A stretch of DNA of 64,000 nucleotides from Arthrobacter sp. H16F315. GTDB lineage: Bacteria; Actinomycetota; Actinomycetes; Actinomycetales; Micrococcaceae. Numbering within the stretch: the stretch's first letter is position 1; each line of letters opens with the position of its first letter. This document shows, piece after piece, positions 9,629 to 18,548 of this stretch. The notes beneath the pieces are model-generated. The model worked only from the letters and a program-made list of their open reading frames with translations, was not told the origin of the DNA and did not search any database. The stretch lies in contig NZ_JAMXSS010000001.1 in the NCBI RefSeq assembly GCF_024124825.1, forward strand, positions 1-64,000, read 5' to 3'. Both the position numbers and the translations under genes were made by a program.

Positions 9629-9871
9629 TTAACTGGCTTTAGACATCGGCAATGTCTCCGGTAGTTGGGATCGGTCGAACCAGGAGGGCAGTCCATCGGG
9701 CTGCAACTCCGCCCGAAGATGAGCGATCAGCTGCTCCATGGCTTCGCCGGTCGACACACCCATGTTGTCGGCCACGGCGAAGAAGAAGTTTTTGTCCTCC
9801 TTCGGCACCAGCGTATTGAGCTGGACGTTGTCCATTGCTGTTCCGCGATGCCTGCGCCGTCTCGTAGCCAT
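9629..9871 (-). CDS. small possible ribbon-helix-helix protein
   Basis: An 80-residue protein with a very basic N-terminus (MATRRRRHRG), then DNVQLNTLVPKEDKNFFFAVADNMGV, read as a strand followed by helices (VQLNTLVP / EDKNFFFAVADN). This order and the following STGEAMEQLIAHL helix resemble CopG/Arc-type regulators used for copy number or partition. An internal ATG at residue 13 may be the true start. A hairpin terminator follows. Confidence 0.5.
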   Translation of the reverse strand: MATRRRRHRGTAMDNVQLNTLVPKEDKNFFFAVADNMGVSTGEAMEQLIAHLRAELQPDGLPSWFDRSQLPETLPMSKAS

Positions 9872-9940
9872 AGATCGAAAATAGCCTTAAGAATATGCAT
9901 TACGCGGGATTCGGCCCGCGTGTCTTCCTAAGAAGAACAT

Positions 9941-10261
9941 TTAACGCCCTCGTAAGTAATCCTTGAGGCCGTCAAGTAATTGCTCCAGGCGCTCAGGCAG
10001 GACTGTGAATGTCACGGTCCGCCCTCGGCGTTGACCTGCGGGGACATCGGCTTCCACCAGGCCTGCGTCTTCGAGTCCCTGGAGTGTCCGTCGTGCCGTG
10101 TTTGGATCGGTTCCGAGTTCGCGAGCCAGGTCTGCTGCCCCAGTTGGGCCGTGGATTGAGAGATGGCGCAGTATCGCGCGGGAGAACATCGTCCCGAATG
10201 ACTCGATGGCCATTTCTACGTCCCTAGGCAGGGAGCTCGGGGGGCGAATATATCGGGGCAT
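9941..10261 (-). CDS. winged-helix regulator (ArsR/MarR-like)
   Basis: A 106-residue protein. Residues 25-95 give a classic winged helix: FSRAILRHLSIHGPTGAADLARELGTDPNTARRTLQGLEDAGLV carries the helix-turn-helix (AADLARELGTDPNTARRTL), and the basic wing is AGQRRGRTVTFTV. It lies divergent from the conjugation cluster with about 230 bases between, so it may control that cluster or its own promoter. No ligand or metal site is visible. Confidence 0.7.
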   Translation of the reverse strand: MPRYIRPPSSLPRDVEMAIESFGTMFSRAILRHLSIHGPTGAADLARELGTDPNTARRTLQGLEDAGLVEADVPAGQRRGRTVTFTVLPERLEQLLDGLKDYLRGR

Positions 10262-10490
10262 CCAATCATTTTGTCACTTCCTGTGTTTTACTCTGCCGCG
10301 GTTCCCATAAGACTACATTTAATGTCGTTTTAGGGTAATGTCTTAACTGTCGCACAGACAAGAACGCAGATAGCCGTGACCACTGACACAGAGAGGCTGT
10401 GTGACAAGCGATTCCGGCTCAACGTGTGGACAATGGCCTGTTGGTCCACCAAATGGAATATGTCAGTGGCAGCTGGTGGCTGTGGAAACG

Positions 10491-10958
10491 ATGTCCAAGG
10501 GGGAGGGACGGATTTTGAAGAGTTTATTGCCGTTTGGCACGCCGTGGCAGATGGACGGCGCTCTGCGTGAACGGGCGATCCGGGAACGTGAGATCTTCCG
10601 GTCCTGGGTGGCTGAACTGGACGTCCCCGCCGGGCAGGTGCGGGTACTGAGTGAACTTCTGGAATTGATGGATGAGCGCGAGTTCGTTGAGGGGCGCGCT
10701 GCCTGCGTGACCTACGAGGCCGAGCTTGCCCGCCGTACAGGGCTGGGGGACTCCCTGGAAGGTGTCCTCAAAGACCTGAAGGACGCGGGCATACTGACCT
10801 CCCACCGGGCGGCCGAAGTCTTCAAGGATGGACGCCCGGGCGTGGTGCTGCGGATTCGACGCCCGGGCGTCGTCCTGACCGTCGAAGCCGCCGGTCCTCT
10901 GTGGCTCAAGGATTCCTGGTTCCGTAACCGGGGCGAGGGCTTTCCTGATGCAGCGTAA
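10491..10958 (+). CDS. unrecognised protein at head of conjugation cluster
   Basis: From the ATG at 10491 this is a 155-residue protein; upstream in-frame starts lack good ribosome sites and read as low-quality sequence. The middle looks like a helix-turn-helix (LARRTGLGDSLEGVLKDLKDAGIL), so it may be a DNA-binding protein with a winged end (VVLRIRRPGVVLTV). Its last 11 bases overlap the next gene, tying it to the conjugation operon. No family recognised. Confidence 0.5.
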   Translation: MSKGEGRILKSLLPFGTPWQMDGALRERAIREREIFRSWVAELDVPAGQVRVLSELLELMDEREFVEGRAACVTYEAELARRTGLGDSLEGVLKDLKDAGILTSHRAAEVFKDGRPGVVLRIRRPGVVLTVEAAGPLWLKDSWFRNRGEGFPDAA

Positions 10959-12027
10959 GTCGCTTGGCCTGGTGGCACTCATTGCCATCCCCGGGCTGTT
11001 CCTTGGTCTGATCTTCTCCATGCTGTTGCTGTTGGCCCCCGCGAAACCTGCTGTGGCTCACTGCGGTCCGGCCATCTCTGTTGTCATCGATGGCAACACC
11101 AAGGTCGAGGGCTACACCGAGGAACAGTTGAAGAACGCCGCGTCGATCATGGGTGCCGGCCAGGCACAGGACCTGTCCGTGAAGGGTCAGATGATCAGCG
11201 TCATGGTCTCCCTGGGGGAGTCGGGGTTGCGTGTCCTGGACCATGGCGATGGACCCGGCCCGGATTCCCGTGGGTTGTTCCAGCAGCGCGACAACGGCGC
11301 TTGGGGCTCCTATGCAGACCGTATGGACCCCACCACCAGCGCCACGAACTTCATCAAGGCTTTGAAGGCCGTTCCGGGTTGGGAGCTGTTGGAGCCGACC
11401 CTCGCCGGTAACAAAGTTCAGCGCAACGCCGACCCTTACCACTACCAGAAGTACTGGCCTGAGGCCCTCAAACTCGTCCAGGCACTCTCGGACGGAAAGT
11501 TCGACGTGGAAGGCAGCGACTGCGCCATCCCGGGAAAGTCCGGTGCCGGGGATGACTACCCGTGGAAAGACGCTCCCACCTGGTTGCAGGTCGGAGCGAA
11601 CGCTGCCAGCACCTCGCCGCTGGGTATGTACAACCGAGAGTGCGTTGACTTCGCGCTGTGGCGCGTGAACCAGCAGATGGGTTCCGCCAGCGCACCCTTC
11701 AAATTTCTCAACGGCACGTTCCGCCCGGATGGGCAGGGCCTCGGCTCGGCTCTGACGTGGAAGAGCGGCTGGGACGCCAAGGGCTGGCCCACCGGCAGCA
11801 CCCCACGGGCCGGCGCGGTCGTTTGGTACGCACCCGGAACCGGGGGAGCGGACCCGACCTTCGGCCACGTTGCGGTGGTCAAGGAAGTCAGTGACGACGG
11901 GACCTACGTCGAAGAGGGCTACAACGGCAACCCGGCCCCGGATGACCACAGCTACTACACCCGGACAGTCAGCAGCAACGTCCCTTCAGCCTTCCTGTAC
12001 CTGCCCACTCAAGAGGAGAAAAAGTGA
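10948..12027 (+). CDS. secreted CHAP-domain peptidoglycan hydrolase
   Basis: A 359-residue protein with an N-terminal signal or anchor helix (residues 7-32). The middle (VSLGESGLRVLDHGDGPGPDSRG then LFQQR) resembles the lysozyme/transglycosylase-like domain of actinobacterial conjugation hydrolases. The C-terminal half is a CHAP amidase: catalytic Cys in RECVDFALWRV near 230 and His in FGHVAVVKEV near 310, with the usual RAGAVVWYAPG. It would open the cell wall for the conjugation channel. It overlaps the previous gene by 11 bases and the next by ATGA. Confidence 0.85.
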   Translation: MQRKSLGLVALIAIPGLFLGLIFSMLLLLAPAKPAVAHCGPAISVVIDGNTKVEGYTEEQLKNAASIMGAGQAQDLSVKGQMISVMVSLGESGLRVLDHGDGPGPDSRGLFQQRDNGAWGSYADRMDPTTSATNFIKALKAVPGWELLEPTLAGNKVQRNADPYHYQKYWPEALKLVQALSDGKFDVEGSDCAIPGKSGAGDDYPWKDAPTWLQVGANAASTSPLGMYNRECVDFALWRVNQQMGSASAPFKFLNGTFRPDGQGLGSALTWKSGWDAKGWPTGSTPRAGAVVWYAPGTGGADPTFGHVAVVKEVSDDGTYVEEGYNGNPAPDDHSYYTRTVSSNVPSAFLYLPTQEEKK

Positions 12028-12536
12028 AAAAGCCCTTGGCCCTGCTCACCGTGGCCCTGCTCTGCGTTTCATGCGCACCGGCAGCGAACACGACACCGGC
12101 AGAACCAGCCAGCACCACGCCCACAGCGTCCGCCCCCGTCTCACTGAGCGCCAACAGCGGACCACAGGCCCCCGGAGGAACAGTCCCAGCCTCCACCGGC
12201 ATCACCTGGGATCAGGCCAGCAAAGACAAAGCCGCGGAAATCGCTGAGAAGGCAATGGACGACTTCGCGCGCCCCAACGTGGAGGAAAAGCAATGGGCCA
12301 ACGATCTTGCCCGCTGGCTGACACCACAGGCCACCGCCGACTACTCGGCAGTGGACCCGGCCAACATTCCGGCCAACCTCGTCACCGGCCCGGCCACGCT
12401 GACCGTCGACGAAGCCAACGGCTACGGCGTCACGGCAGCTGTCCCCACCAATGCCGGGACCTACACGCTGCAGCTGCTCCGCACGGGCACGGAAGCCCCG
12501 TGGAAGGTCAACCGGCTCACACCACCCACGTCCTAA
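12024..12536 (+). CDS. conjugation-cluster lipoprotein
   Basis: A 170-residue protein with a lipoprotein signal: KK, a hydrophobic stretch and the lipobox LCVSC, giving lipidation at Cys 16. A Thr/Ala/Pro-rich linker follows, then a compact C-terminal domain (residues about 60-170) with an NTF2-like pattern of helices then strands (WKVNRL near the end). Such lipoproteins occur in actinobacterial type IV secretion loci, but I do not recognise a named family. The start overlaps the hydrolase stop (ATGA). Confidence 0.65.
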   Translation: MKKPLALLTVALLCVSCAPAANTTPAEPASTTPTASAPVSLSANSGPQAPGGTVPASTGITWDQASKDKAAEIAEKAMDDFARPNVEEKQWANDLARWLTPQATADYSAVDPANIPANLVTGPATLTVDEANGYGVTAAVPTNAGTYTLQLLRTGTEAPWKVNRLTPPTS

Positions 12537-12577
12537 GCGCCGCACCTCTCCATCTCACACACGTAAGGAAGAAGTTC

Positions 12578-14062
12578 ATGGGTACTACACCAACCGAAGT
12601 CCTGGCCTTTCCAAACATCAGGGCCATCGTCCGCGACAACGGGACCGCTGAGGTCGTCGTCGCGGGTAACTCCCGCATCGTGCCTGCCGGGGACTCCGTA
12701 CAGGATCTCCGCAACAACGCCCTGGCCCTGGTCGTGGGCGAAGCGCAAACACTGCAGCGCCCCGTCCGGGTCCAGATCGAAGATCCCGAAGGACACGGTG
12801 AACTGATCGTGCACCCCGACAACAAGATCGAATCCGTCTCCTACGAACCGCGCCCGGCACGCCGCCGGGCAGAGGCCCCGGAAACCACCCCCGAGCCCGT
12901 CGCTCCAACCGTCATCGACACGGTCCCTGTTACTGCTCCTGAACCAGCAGCCGTCCCCGCACAGCCCACCGCTGCGGCAACGCTGGACCGCCAGCCATGG
13001 CCGCCCAACCCCGTAGAGAACGAGCCATCAACCGAGACTCCTGAGCCTGCCCAGCCGGCCGCCGCAGAACCGCAGACCACCGCAACCGCCCCGGAAGCAC
13101 CGCTGACCCGGCGCAGCCTGAAGGAAACCTCGTTCCTGGTCAGCGCTCCGGTTTTGGAACCGGCAACACAGGGCTGGCGCGGAACGCTCACGCGACTCGG
13201 ATACCGGATGGACCCCTCAGCCGAAGAACTCTCCGAACGTGAGGACATTCGCACGGTCAGCCAGCACTGGCCCGGCCCGCGCACCATCGCGGTGGTGAAC
13301 CGCAAGGGCGGGGCGAACAAGACCCCCACGGTCGTCATGCTCTCGGCCATCCTCGCCCGCTACAGCGGTGCCGCCACAGTGGCCTGGGACAACAACGAGT
13401 CCCAAGGCACCCTCGGGTGGCGGACGGAAAAAGGCTCCCACGACCGGAGCGTCCTGGACCTCATCGATGCTTCCACCGAGCTGCTGTCACCTTCAACGAA
13501 CGCGGCAGAAATCGCCAAGTTCGTTCATCACCAGACCGGTGACAAATTCGACGTTCTGCGCTCGGATGAAAACGAAGAAGGCGACCACGAAGTCACCGCT
13601 GAGGAAGTCGACATCGCCCACCAGGTGCTCACCCGCTATTACCGGCTTGTGATCATGGACTCGGGCAATACCGCCCGGGCAGCGAACTGGCGTCGGATGA
13701 TTGACCACACCAACCAGCTCGTCGTACCTGTGACAGCCATCGAGGACCGCGCCGAAGCCGCCCGGCTGACGCTGCAGACCCTCGAATCCCGCGGTGGCCA
13801 CGACGCGGAGCTGGCACGCAACGCCGTTGTGATCGTCTCCGAATCCACTGACGCCAAGCGCAGCATGAGCGGGGACGCTTTGAAGCGGGCCAGGGACGAG
13901 GCCCGGCGGATCGCTGACGGCTTCGAACCGTTCGTGCGGGCCGTCGTCCGGATTCCTTACGATCCGGCCATGGTCAACGGCCCCATCCGTTACGAAGCCC
14001 TCCAGCCCGCCACGCAGCGGGCATGGTTGGCCGCAGCGGCCGCCGTCGCCGCCGGCTTCTAG
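12578..14062 (+). CDS. ParA/MinD-like ATPase of the conjugation cluster
   Basis: A 494-residue protein; the ATG at 12578 follows AAGGAAG and is preferred over a longer frame with no support. Residues 1-85 form a small strand-rich domain, 90-190 is a Pro/Ala/Glu linker, and from about 230 there is a ParA-like ATPase with the P-loop NRKGGANKTPT, followed by VAWDNNESQGTLGWR and VIMDSGNTARAANW, as in SRP/MinD-fold ATPases. The P-loop has Ala-Asn where Val/Thr-Gly is usual. It may position or energise the secretion apparatus. Confidence 0.75.
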   Translation: MGTTPTEVLAFPNIRAIVRDNGTAEVVVAGNSRIVPAGDSVQDLRNNALALVVGEAQTLQRPVRVQIEDPEGHGELIVHPDNKIESVSYEPRPARRRAEAPETTPEPVAPTVIDTVPVTAPEPAAVPAQPTAAATLDRQPWPPNPVENEPSTETPEPAQPAAAEPQTTATAPEAPLTRRSLKETSFLVSAPVLEPATQGWRGTLTRLGYRMDPSAEELSEREDIRTVSQHWPGPRTIAVVNRKGGANKTPTVVMLSAILARYSGAATVAWDNNESQGTLGWRTEKGSHDRSVLDLIDASTELLSPSTNAAEIAKFVHHQTGDKFDVLRSDENEEGDHEVTAEEVDIAHQVLTRYYRLVIMDSGNTARAANWRRMIDHTNQLVVPVTAIEDRAEAARLTLQTLESRGGHDAELARNAVVIVSESTDAKRSMSGDALKRARDEARRIADGFEPFVRAVVRIPYDPAMVNGPIRYEALQPATQRAWLAAAAAVAAGF

Positions 14063-14096
14063 AACAACCCACCGACGGATTCTGAAAGGAGGAACC

Positions 14097-14705
14097 ATGC
14101 AACAGTCCCTGAACCCCTGGATCACCCGCCCAGCCGGAGACCCTGCGGAGGCCGCTCTGGACACGCACGTGCCACCAGAGGCCGCGATCAGTGCGCCGCT
14201 GAGGGGAATGGTAGAACCGGACGCAGCAGACCGCCTCGGCCGACGCACCATGTCAGGCTCGCCAACGTTGTGGATTACCGGCGCCCACGGGGGAGCCGGC
14301 GAGAGCCGCATCGCTGACCTGTTCGACGGAGCCCGCCCCACCGGTCACTGCTGGCCCGTCCTGCAGGACGGGAGCACACCCCGGGTGCTGCTGGTCTGCC
14401 GGGCAGACATGCGCGGCCTGACAACGGCACAGAGCGCACTGACCCAATGGGCATCAGGTGCGGCACCGAAGCTGGATCTGCTCGGCCTCGCCGTCCTGGC
14501 GGACGCACCAGGGAAGACTCCCAAAGCGCTCCGTGACTTCGCCGCAATCGTCGGCGGGGGATCGCCCCGGCTCTGGACCCTGCCCTGGGTAGAAGCCTGG
14601 CGGCACGGCGGCACCACAACGCCGCCAACGGGCCGCGAATACGAACGATTCATCAATGACTTGGCCGCTCTGGCCACCGACATCACACCCAGCACCACCC
14701 ACTGA
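14097..14705 (+). CDS. DUF6668-like protein with degenerate P-loop
   Basis: A 202-residue protein with AAAGGAGG before the ATG. GAHGGAGES at about 63-71 looks like a P-loop lacking the essential Lys, and the rest (RVLLVCRADMRGL, LLGLAVLADAPGKTPKALRDF, WTLPWVEAWR) keeps the core of a ParA-like fold. This set of motifs matches DUF6668 proteins found next to actinobacterial conjugation ATPases. It probably partners the preceding ATPase rather than hydrolysing ATP itself. Confidence 0.7.
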   Translation: MQQSLNPWITRPAGDPAEAALDTHVPPEAAISAPLRGMVEPDAADRLGRRTMSGSPTLWITGAHGGAGESRIADLFDGARPTGHCWPVLQDGSTPRVLLVCRADMRGLTTAQSALTQWASGAAPKLDLLGLAVLADAPGKTPKALRDFAAIVGGGSPRLWTLPWVEAWRHGGTTTPPTGREYERFINDLAALATDITPSTTH

Positions 14706-14716
14706 AAGGTCTCACC

Positions 14717-14986
14717 ATGAACTCCTTCTCCGCACTTGCGGCAAGCGTCATCCCCAACCCCACTCCGGTCGTTCCCGCCGAAGCCGGCGGCTTGCTCACA
14801 GTCCTGAACTGGGCTTCCGGTATTGGCCTCGTCCTGGGTGTTCTGGGCGTGATCATCGTCGGCGTCGGCATGGTCATCCAGCTCCAACGCGGCGAGGGTG
14901 GCCAGTCCCTCGCCAAGCTCGGCTGGGTCCTCATGGGCTGCATCATCATCAGCGGCGCTTCCGGCATCGTCCGCGCCTTCGTCTAA
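14717..14986 (+). CDS. small two-helix membrane protein, pilin-like
   Basis: An 89-residue protein with GAAAGG before the ATG. After about 28 residues there are two hydrophobic helices (about 33-54 and 64-88) separated by a short polar loop with QRGEGGQS. The size, two-helix layout and place in the operon match VirB2/TrbC-type subunits or the small membrane proteins of Gram-positive type IV secretion. No cleavage site is certain. Confidence 0.65.
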   Translation: MNSFSALAASVIPNPTPVVPAEAGGLLTVLNWASGIGLVLGVLGVIIVGVGMVIQLQRGEGGQSLAKLGWVLMGCIIISGASGIVRAFV

Positions 14987-15013
14987 GCCAGCACCAACAA
15001 CGGGAGGTTCACC

Positions 15014-15760
15014 ATGAGCCAGTCAACAGAGAGCACCACCGAAAGCAATCCGTTCACCAAACCCGGGTTCCTCATCGCTGCCGCGCTGGTGGTCGCGCTG
15101 ATCGCAGCAACCGTCGTCATCTTCCTGCTCCCCAACGGACAGGGAAACGCCCAGCCCGCCCCTGCCCCGACAGAGACCAGCAGCACAGCCGCAGCCAGCC
15201 CCAGCGCCTCCGCTGGGGCTGGCAAGAGCGTCTGCGGCCTCCCTGCGAGCAAGGAAACTGCACTGGGAACCGCGCCCAAATCCAAGTGGGACTTGCTCGG
15301 AACCATGGCCGTTCCAACAGATCCATCAACAGCAGGCCCCGGCACTGTGGGCAAGGACGGTCTGAGGTCGTGCTTCGCCCAGTCCCCGACGGGAGCCCTC
15401 TATGCGACGGCAAACATCTGGGCATCGTCCTTCAATGGCTACGCAAAACAGCTATACCTGGAGCTTTCAGCTGACAGCCCTTCGCGGGACAAAGCTGTAC
15501 AGGCCATAAAGGAAGGCAAGGACGTCGGCGGCGGGACCTCACCAAAGGTTCAGATCGCTGGTTTCATGATCCATTCGTACACTCCCGAATCAGCCGTCGT
15601 CGAGCTGGCCATCAAGAGCAACGATGGCGGATACGGCGCTATCGCGACGTCACTGCTGTGGGAAGACGGTGATTGGAAATTGGATATCCCTCCCGCTGGC
15701 GGAGGCGCAGTTCGCCAGATCAGTGACCTGAGTTCATTTATCCCTTGGGCCGGCGTCTGA
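15014..15760 (+). CDS. single-pass membrane conjugation protein
   Basis: A 248-residue protein with GGGAGG before the ATG. It has one membrane helix (residues about 18-40), then a Pro/Ala/Ser/Thr linker and a soluble C-terminal domain of about 170 residues. The anchor plus extracytoplasmic alpha/beta domain is the layout of VirB8/TcpC-like assembly factors, but the sequence is too divergent to name. It is followed after 1 base by the VirB6-like gene. Confidence 0.6.
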   Translation: MSQSTESTTESNPFTKPGFLIAAALVVALIAATVVIFLLPNGQGNAQPAPAPTETSSTAAASPSASAGAGKSVCGLPASKETALGTAPKSKWDLLGTMAVPTDPSTAGPGTVGKDGLRSCFAQSPTGALYATANIWASSFNGYAKQLYLELSADSPSRDKAVQAIKEGKDVGGGTSPKVQIAGFMIHSYTPESAVVELAIKSNDGGYGAIATSLLWEDGDWKLDIPPAGGGAVRQISDLSSFIPWAGV

Positions 15761-15761
15761 C

Positions 15762-17054
15762 GTGGCAGAAAAGGAATGTGAGGTCTGGGACGCGTACTGC
15801 TGGAGTACGCAGGGTGCCAGCAATGTCGCGGCCGGGATCGCAGACGACGCAATCAACAATCTTGCAAAAGCCATCATGGAGGGCATGAGCCAGATGGTGA
15901 CAACACTGTCTACCTTCTGGGTGACCATGCCCACGGTGAACCTGGCCAGCGAGGACGGCACCACGCCAAGTCCCGTTGTTTCTGCGGTCAATAGCGAACT
16001 GATGCCCTGGACGCTGGCGCTGGCGGTCCTCGCCGTCATCCTCGGAGGCATCCGGATGATCTGGGAACAGCGTGGGGCACCGCTTAAGGATCTGCTCCGC
16101 TCGCTGCTTACGCTCACTTTGGTGTCGGGCCTTGGCTTGGGTGTCATCTCGATTCTGGTGGTCGCGGCCGACGCCTTTTCTGTCGCCGTCATCGAGCGTT
16201 CCACGGACGGGAAGGGATTTGCAGAGTCGATGAACGTCCTGGTCATGACCAACCAGACCGGTGTCGGGGTTTTTATTCTGATCGTCCTGGGGTTGATTGG
16301 CCTGATTGCCTCTCTCGTCCAGGTCGTGCTGATGGTGGTGCGCAGCGGCATGTTGGTGATCCTGGCGGGCATCCTGCCGACCACGGCCGCGTTCACGAAC
16401 ACAGAGATGGGCAGGCAGTGGTTCCAGAAGGCAGTTGGCTGGACTATTGCCTTCATCCTCTACAAGCCAGCGGCTGCCATCGTTTATTCGGTCGCGTTCC
16501 TGCTCATGGGCACCGGCGGGGGCCAGAACGCGCTGATTAGGTCCATCACGGGCTTCACGTTGATGGTCGTTGCCTTGTTCGCCCTGCCAGCCCTGATGCG
16601 GTTCGTAACGCCGATGGTCGGCGCCGTCGCCTCTGGCGGGGGAGCAGGAGCAGGGGCTGTCGTTGGCGCCATGGCGACAGGTGCTGTCTCCTTGGGCCGC
16701 AGTGGCAGCGGTAAGGGCAATGCCGCACCAACGCCAGCGAGCACGCAGAGCAGCCAGGCAGGCACGTCTCCGAAGGGCAGTGACGGCACGTCGGGTCCCA
16801 GGGGAAGCGGCGGCCAGCCGACGCCAGGGTCAACCGGTCCTGGAGGTCCGGGTGGAGCTACCAGCACCGCGACCGCCAGCACTGCTAGAGCAGGAGCAAC
16901 AGCAGGGGCAGCAACGGGAGCCAGCGGGGCAGCAGCAGCTGGTCCGGCAGGCATGGCCGTAGCTGCAGGCGCCCAAGTGGCGTCCAAGACGTCGCAGGCA
17001 ATCGCAAAGACCGCGCAGGATTCAACCGGGGAGGGCCCCAGTGGCAGCAATTAA
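15762..17054 (+). CDS. VirB6/TrbL-like polytopic membrane protein
   Basis: A 430-residue protein starting at GTG. Residues about 70-295 hold roughly six hydrophobic helices, with one polar loop (NTEMGRQWFQKAVGW) that is typical of TrbL/VirB6 inner-membrane channel proteins. The last 130 residues are a low-complexity Gly/Ala/Ser/Thr/Pro tail, probably disordered and cytoplasmic. It overlaps the next gene by 14 bases. Confidence 0.75.
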   Translation: MAEKECEVWDAYCWSTQGASNVAAGIADDAINNLAKAIMEGMSQMVTTLSTFWVTMPTVNLASEDGTTPSPVVSAVNSELMPWTLALAVLAVILGGIRMIWEQRGAPLKDLLRSLLTLTLVSGLGLGVISILVVAADAFSVAVIERSTDGKGFAESMNVLVMTNQTGVGVFILIVLGLIGLIASLVQVVLMVVRSGMLVILAGILPTTAAFTNTEMGRQWFQKAVGWTIAFILYKPAAAIVYSVAFLLMGTGGGQNALIRSITGFTLMVVALFALPALMRFVTPMVGAVASGGGAGAGAVVGAMATGAVSLGRSGSGKGNAAPTPASTQSSQAGTSPKGSDGTSGPRGSGGQPTPGSTGPGGPGGATSTATASTARAGATAGAATGASGAAAAGPAGMAVAAGAQVASKTSQAIAKTAQDSTGEGPSGSN

Positions 17055-18548
17055 TACCGAATACAAAGAACCGTCCTACGGCAACTGGCGCGTACCGCGC
17101 TCAGCGGGCCTGGGAAACCTCGGCGCTATCGGCACCGGGATTGTCATGGCCGGGCTGTTGATGGGCATCATCAGCTTCGCTATCTGGGGTCTGTTCCCGG
17201 GCCTCGCTGTCCTGGCCGTGGCCGGGGTTAGCGCCCTCCTGCTGACCGTCAAGGACAAGCACGGCCAGTCCATTGTTGACCGCTTCGCCACACGGATGAG
17301 CTTCCGGCTCTCCAAGTCCTCCGGAACGAATCTCTACCGTTCCGGCCCCCTGGGCGTGACTCCGTGGGGCATGTACCAGCTGCCGGGACTGGCCGCGAAG
17401 TCCACCCTGTACGAGTTCACTGACTCCTACAAGCGCCCGTTCGCCCTGCTGCATGTGCCGACCACCAGCCACTTCACCGTGATCTTCTCCACCGAACCTG
17501 ACGGAGCCTCACTGGTGGACCCGGAGCAGGTTGATGCGTGGGTGGCGAACTGGGGCGGCTGGCTCGCCGGGCTTGCGGACGAAGCCGGCCTGGACGCCGC
17601 GGCCGTGACGGTCGAGACCGCACCGGATTCCGGATACCGGCTGCGGAACGAAGTGGAAATGAACATCGACCCGAACGCGCCAGCCTTTGCCCAGGCCATT
17701 CTGCGCGAGGTCGTTGACACCTACCCGGAGGGATCGGCCACGGTCCGCGCCTGGGTGTCCCTGACCTTCAACGCCTCCCTCCGGACAGGATCGAAGAAGC
17801 GGACACCGGAAGATGTGGCCCGGGACCTCGCCTCCCGCATCCCGGGCCTGTCGGCCCGGCTGCAGTCCACCGGTGCTGGTATTGCCCGGCCGATGTCAGC
17901 CCAGGAACTCTGCGAGGTGGTACGGATCGCCTACGATCCCCCGCTGCGCTGATCATCGATGAAGCCCACGCCGCCGGCTCCCCGGTCTCCCTGACCTGGG
18001 GCGAGGTCGGCCCGACCGCGACGCAGGCAAGCTGGGATGACTACCGGCACGACAGCGCGTTCTCGGCCTCGTGGACCATGACCGGCGCACCCCGCGGGTC
18101 TGTGAACTCCTCGGTCCTGTCCCGGCTGTTGGCCCCGCACGGGGACATTGACCGTAAGCGGATTTCGCTGCTGTACCGCCCGATGGATTCTGCCCGGGCA
18201 GCTGCCGTGGTCGAGCGGGACCAGAACAACGCCAACGTCCGCATCACCTCAGGGAACCGGCCGTCCGCACGTGCCCTGGTCGATGCCCGCTCCGCTGTTC
18301 AGACCGCCCAGGAGGAAGCCCAGGGCGCCGGGCTGGTGAACTTCGGGATGGTCGTCACGGCCACCGTGACCGATAGGGAACGGCTCGCTGATGCGGTCGC
18401 GGCCATTGAACAGACCTCCGGTACTGCCCGTGTGTTGTTGCGCCGTGCCTACGGTTCGCAGGACACAGCGTTCGCGGCGTCCCTGCCGTTGGGGCTGGTC
18501 CTTCCCAAGCACAGCCTGCTGCCCTCCGAAATCAAGGATGCCCTGTAA
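17041..18548 (+). pseudogene. SCO6880-like conjugation protein, frameshifted
   Basis: Two frames (17041-17952 and the frame ending at 18548) join into one 502-residue protein if one C is added to the C-run 17938-17942, turning DPPLR-stop into DPPAALIIDEAHAAGS. The N-terminus has two membrane helices (about 29-60), followed by conserved GNWRVPRS and a large cytoplasmic region. This matches the SCO6880-type proteins that pair with VirB4-like ATPases in actinobacterial secretion clusters. The corrected length fits the family. The stop overlaps the next start (TAATG). Confidence 0.75.
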
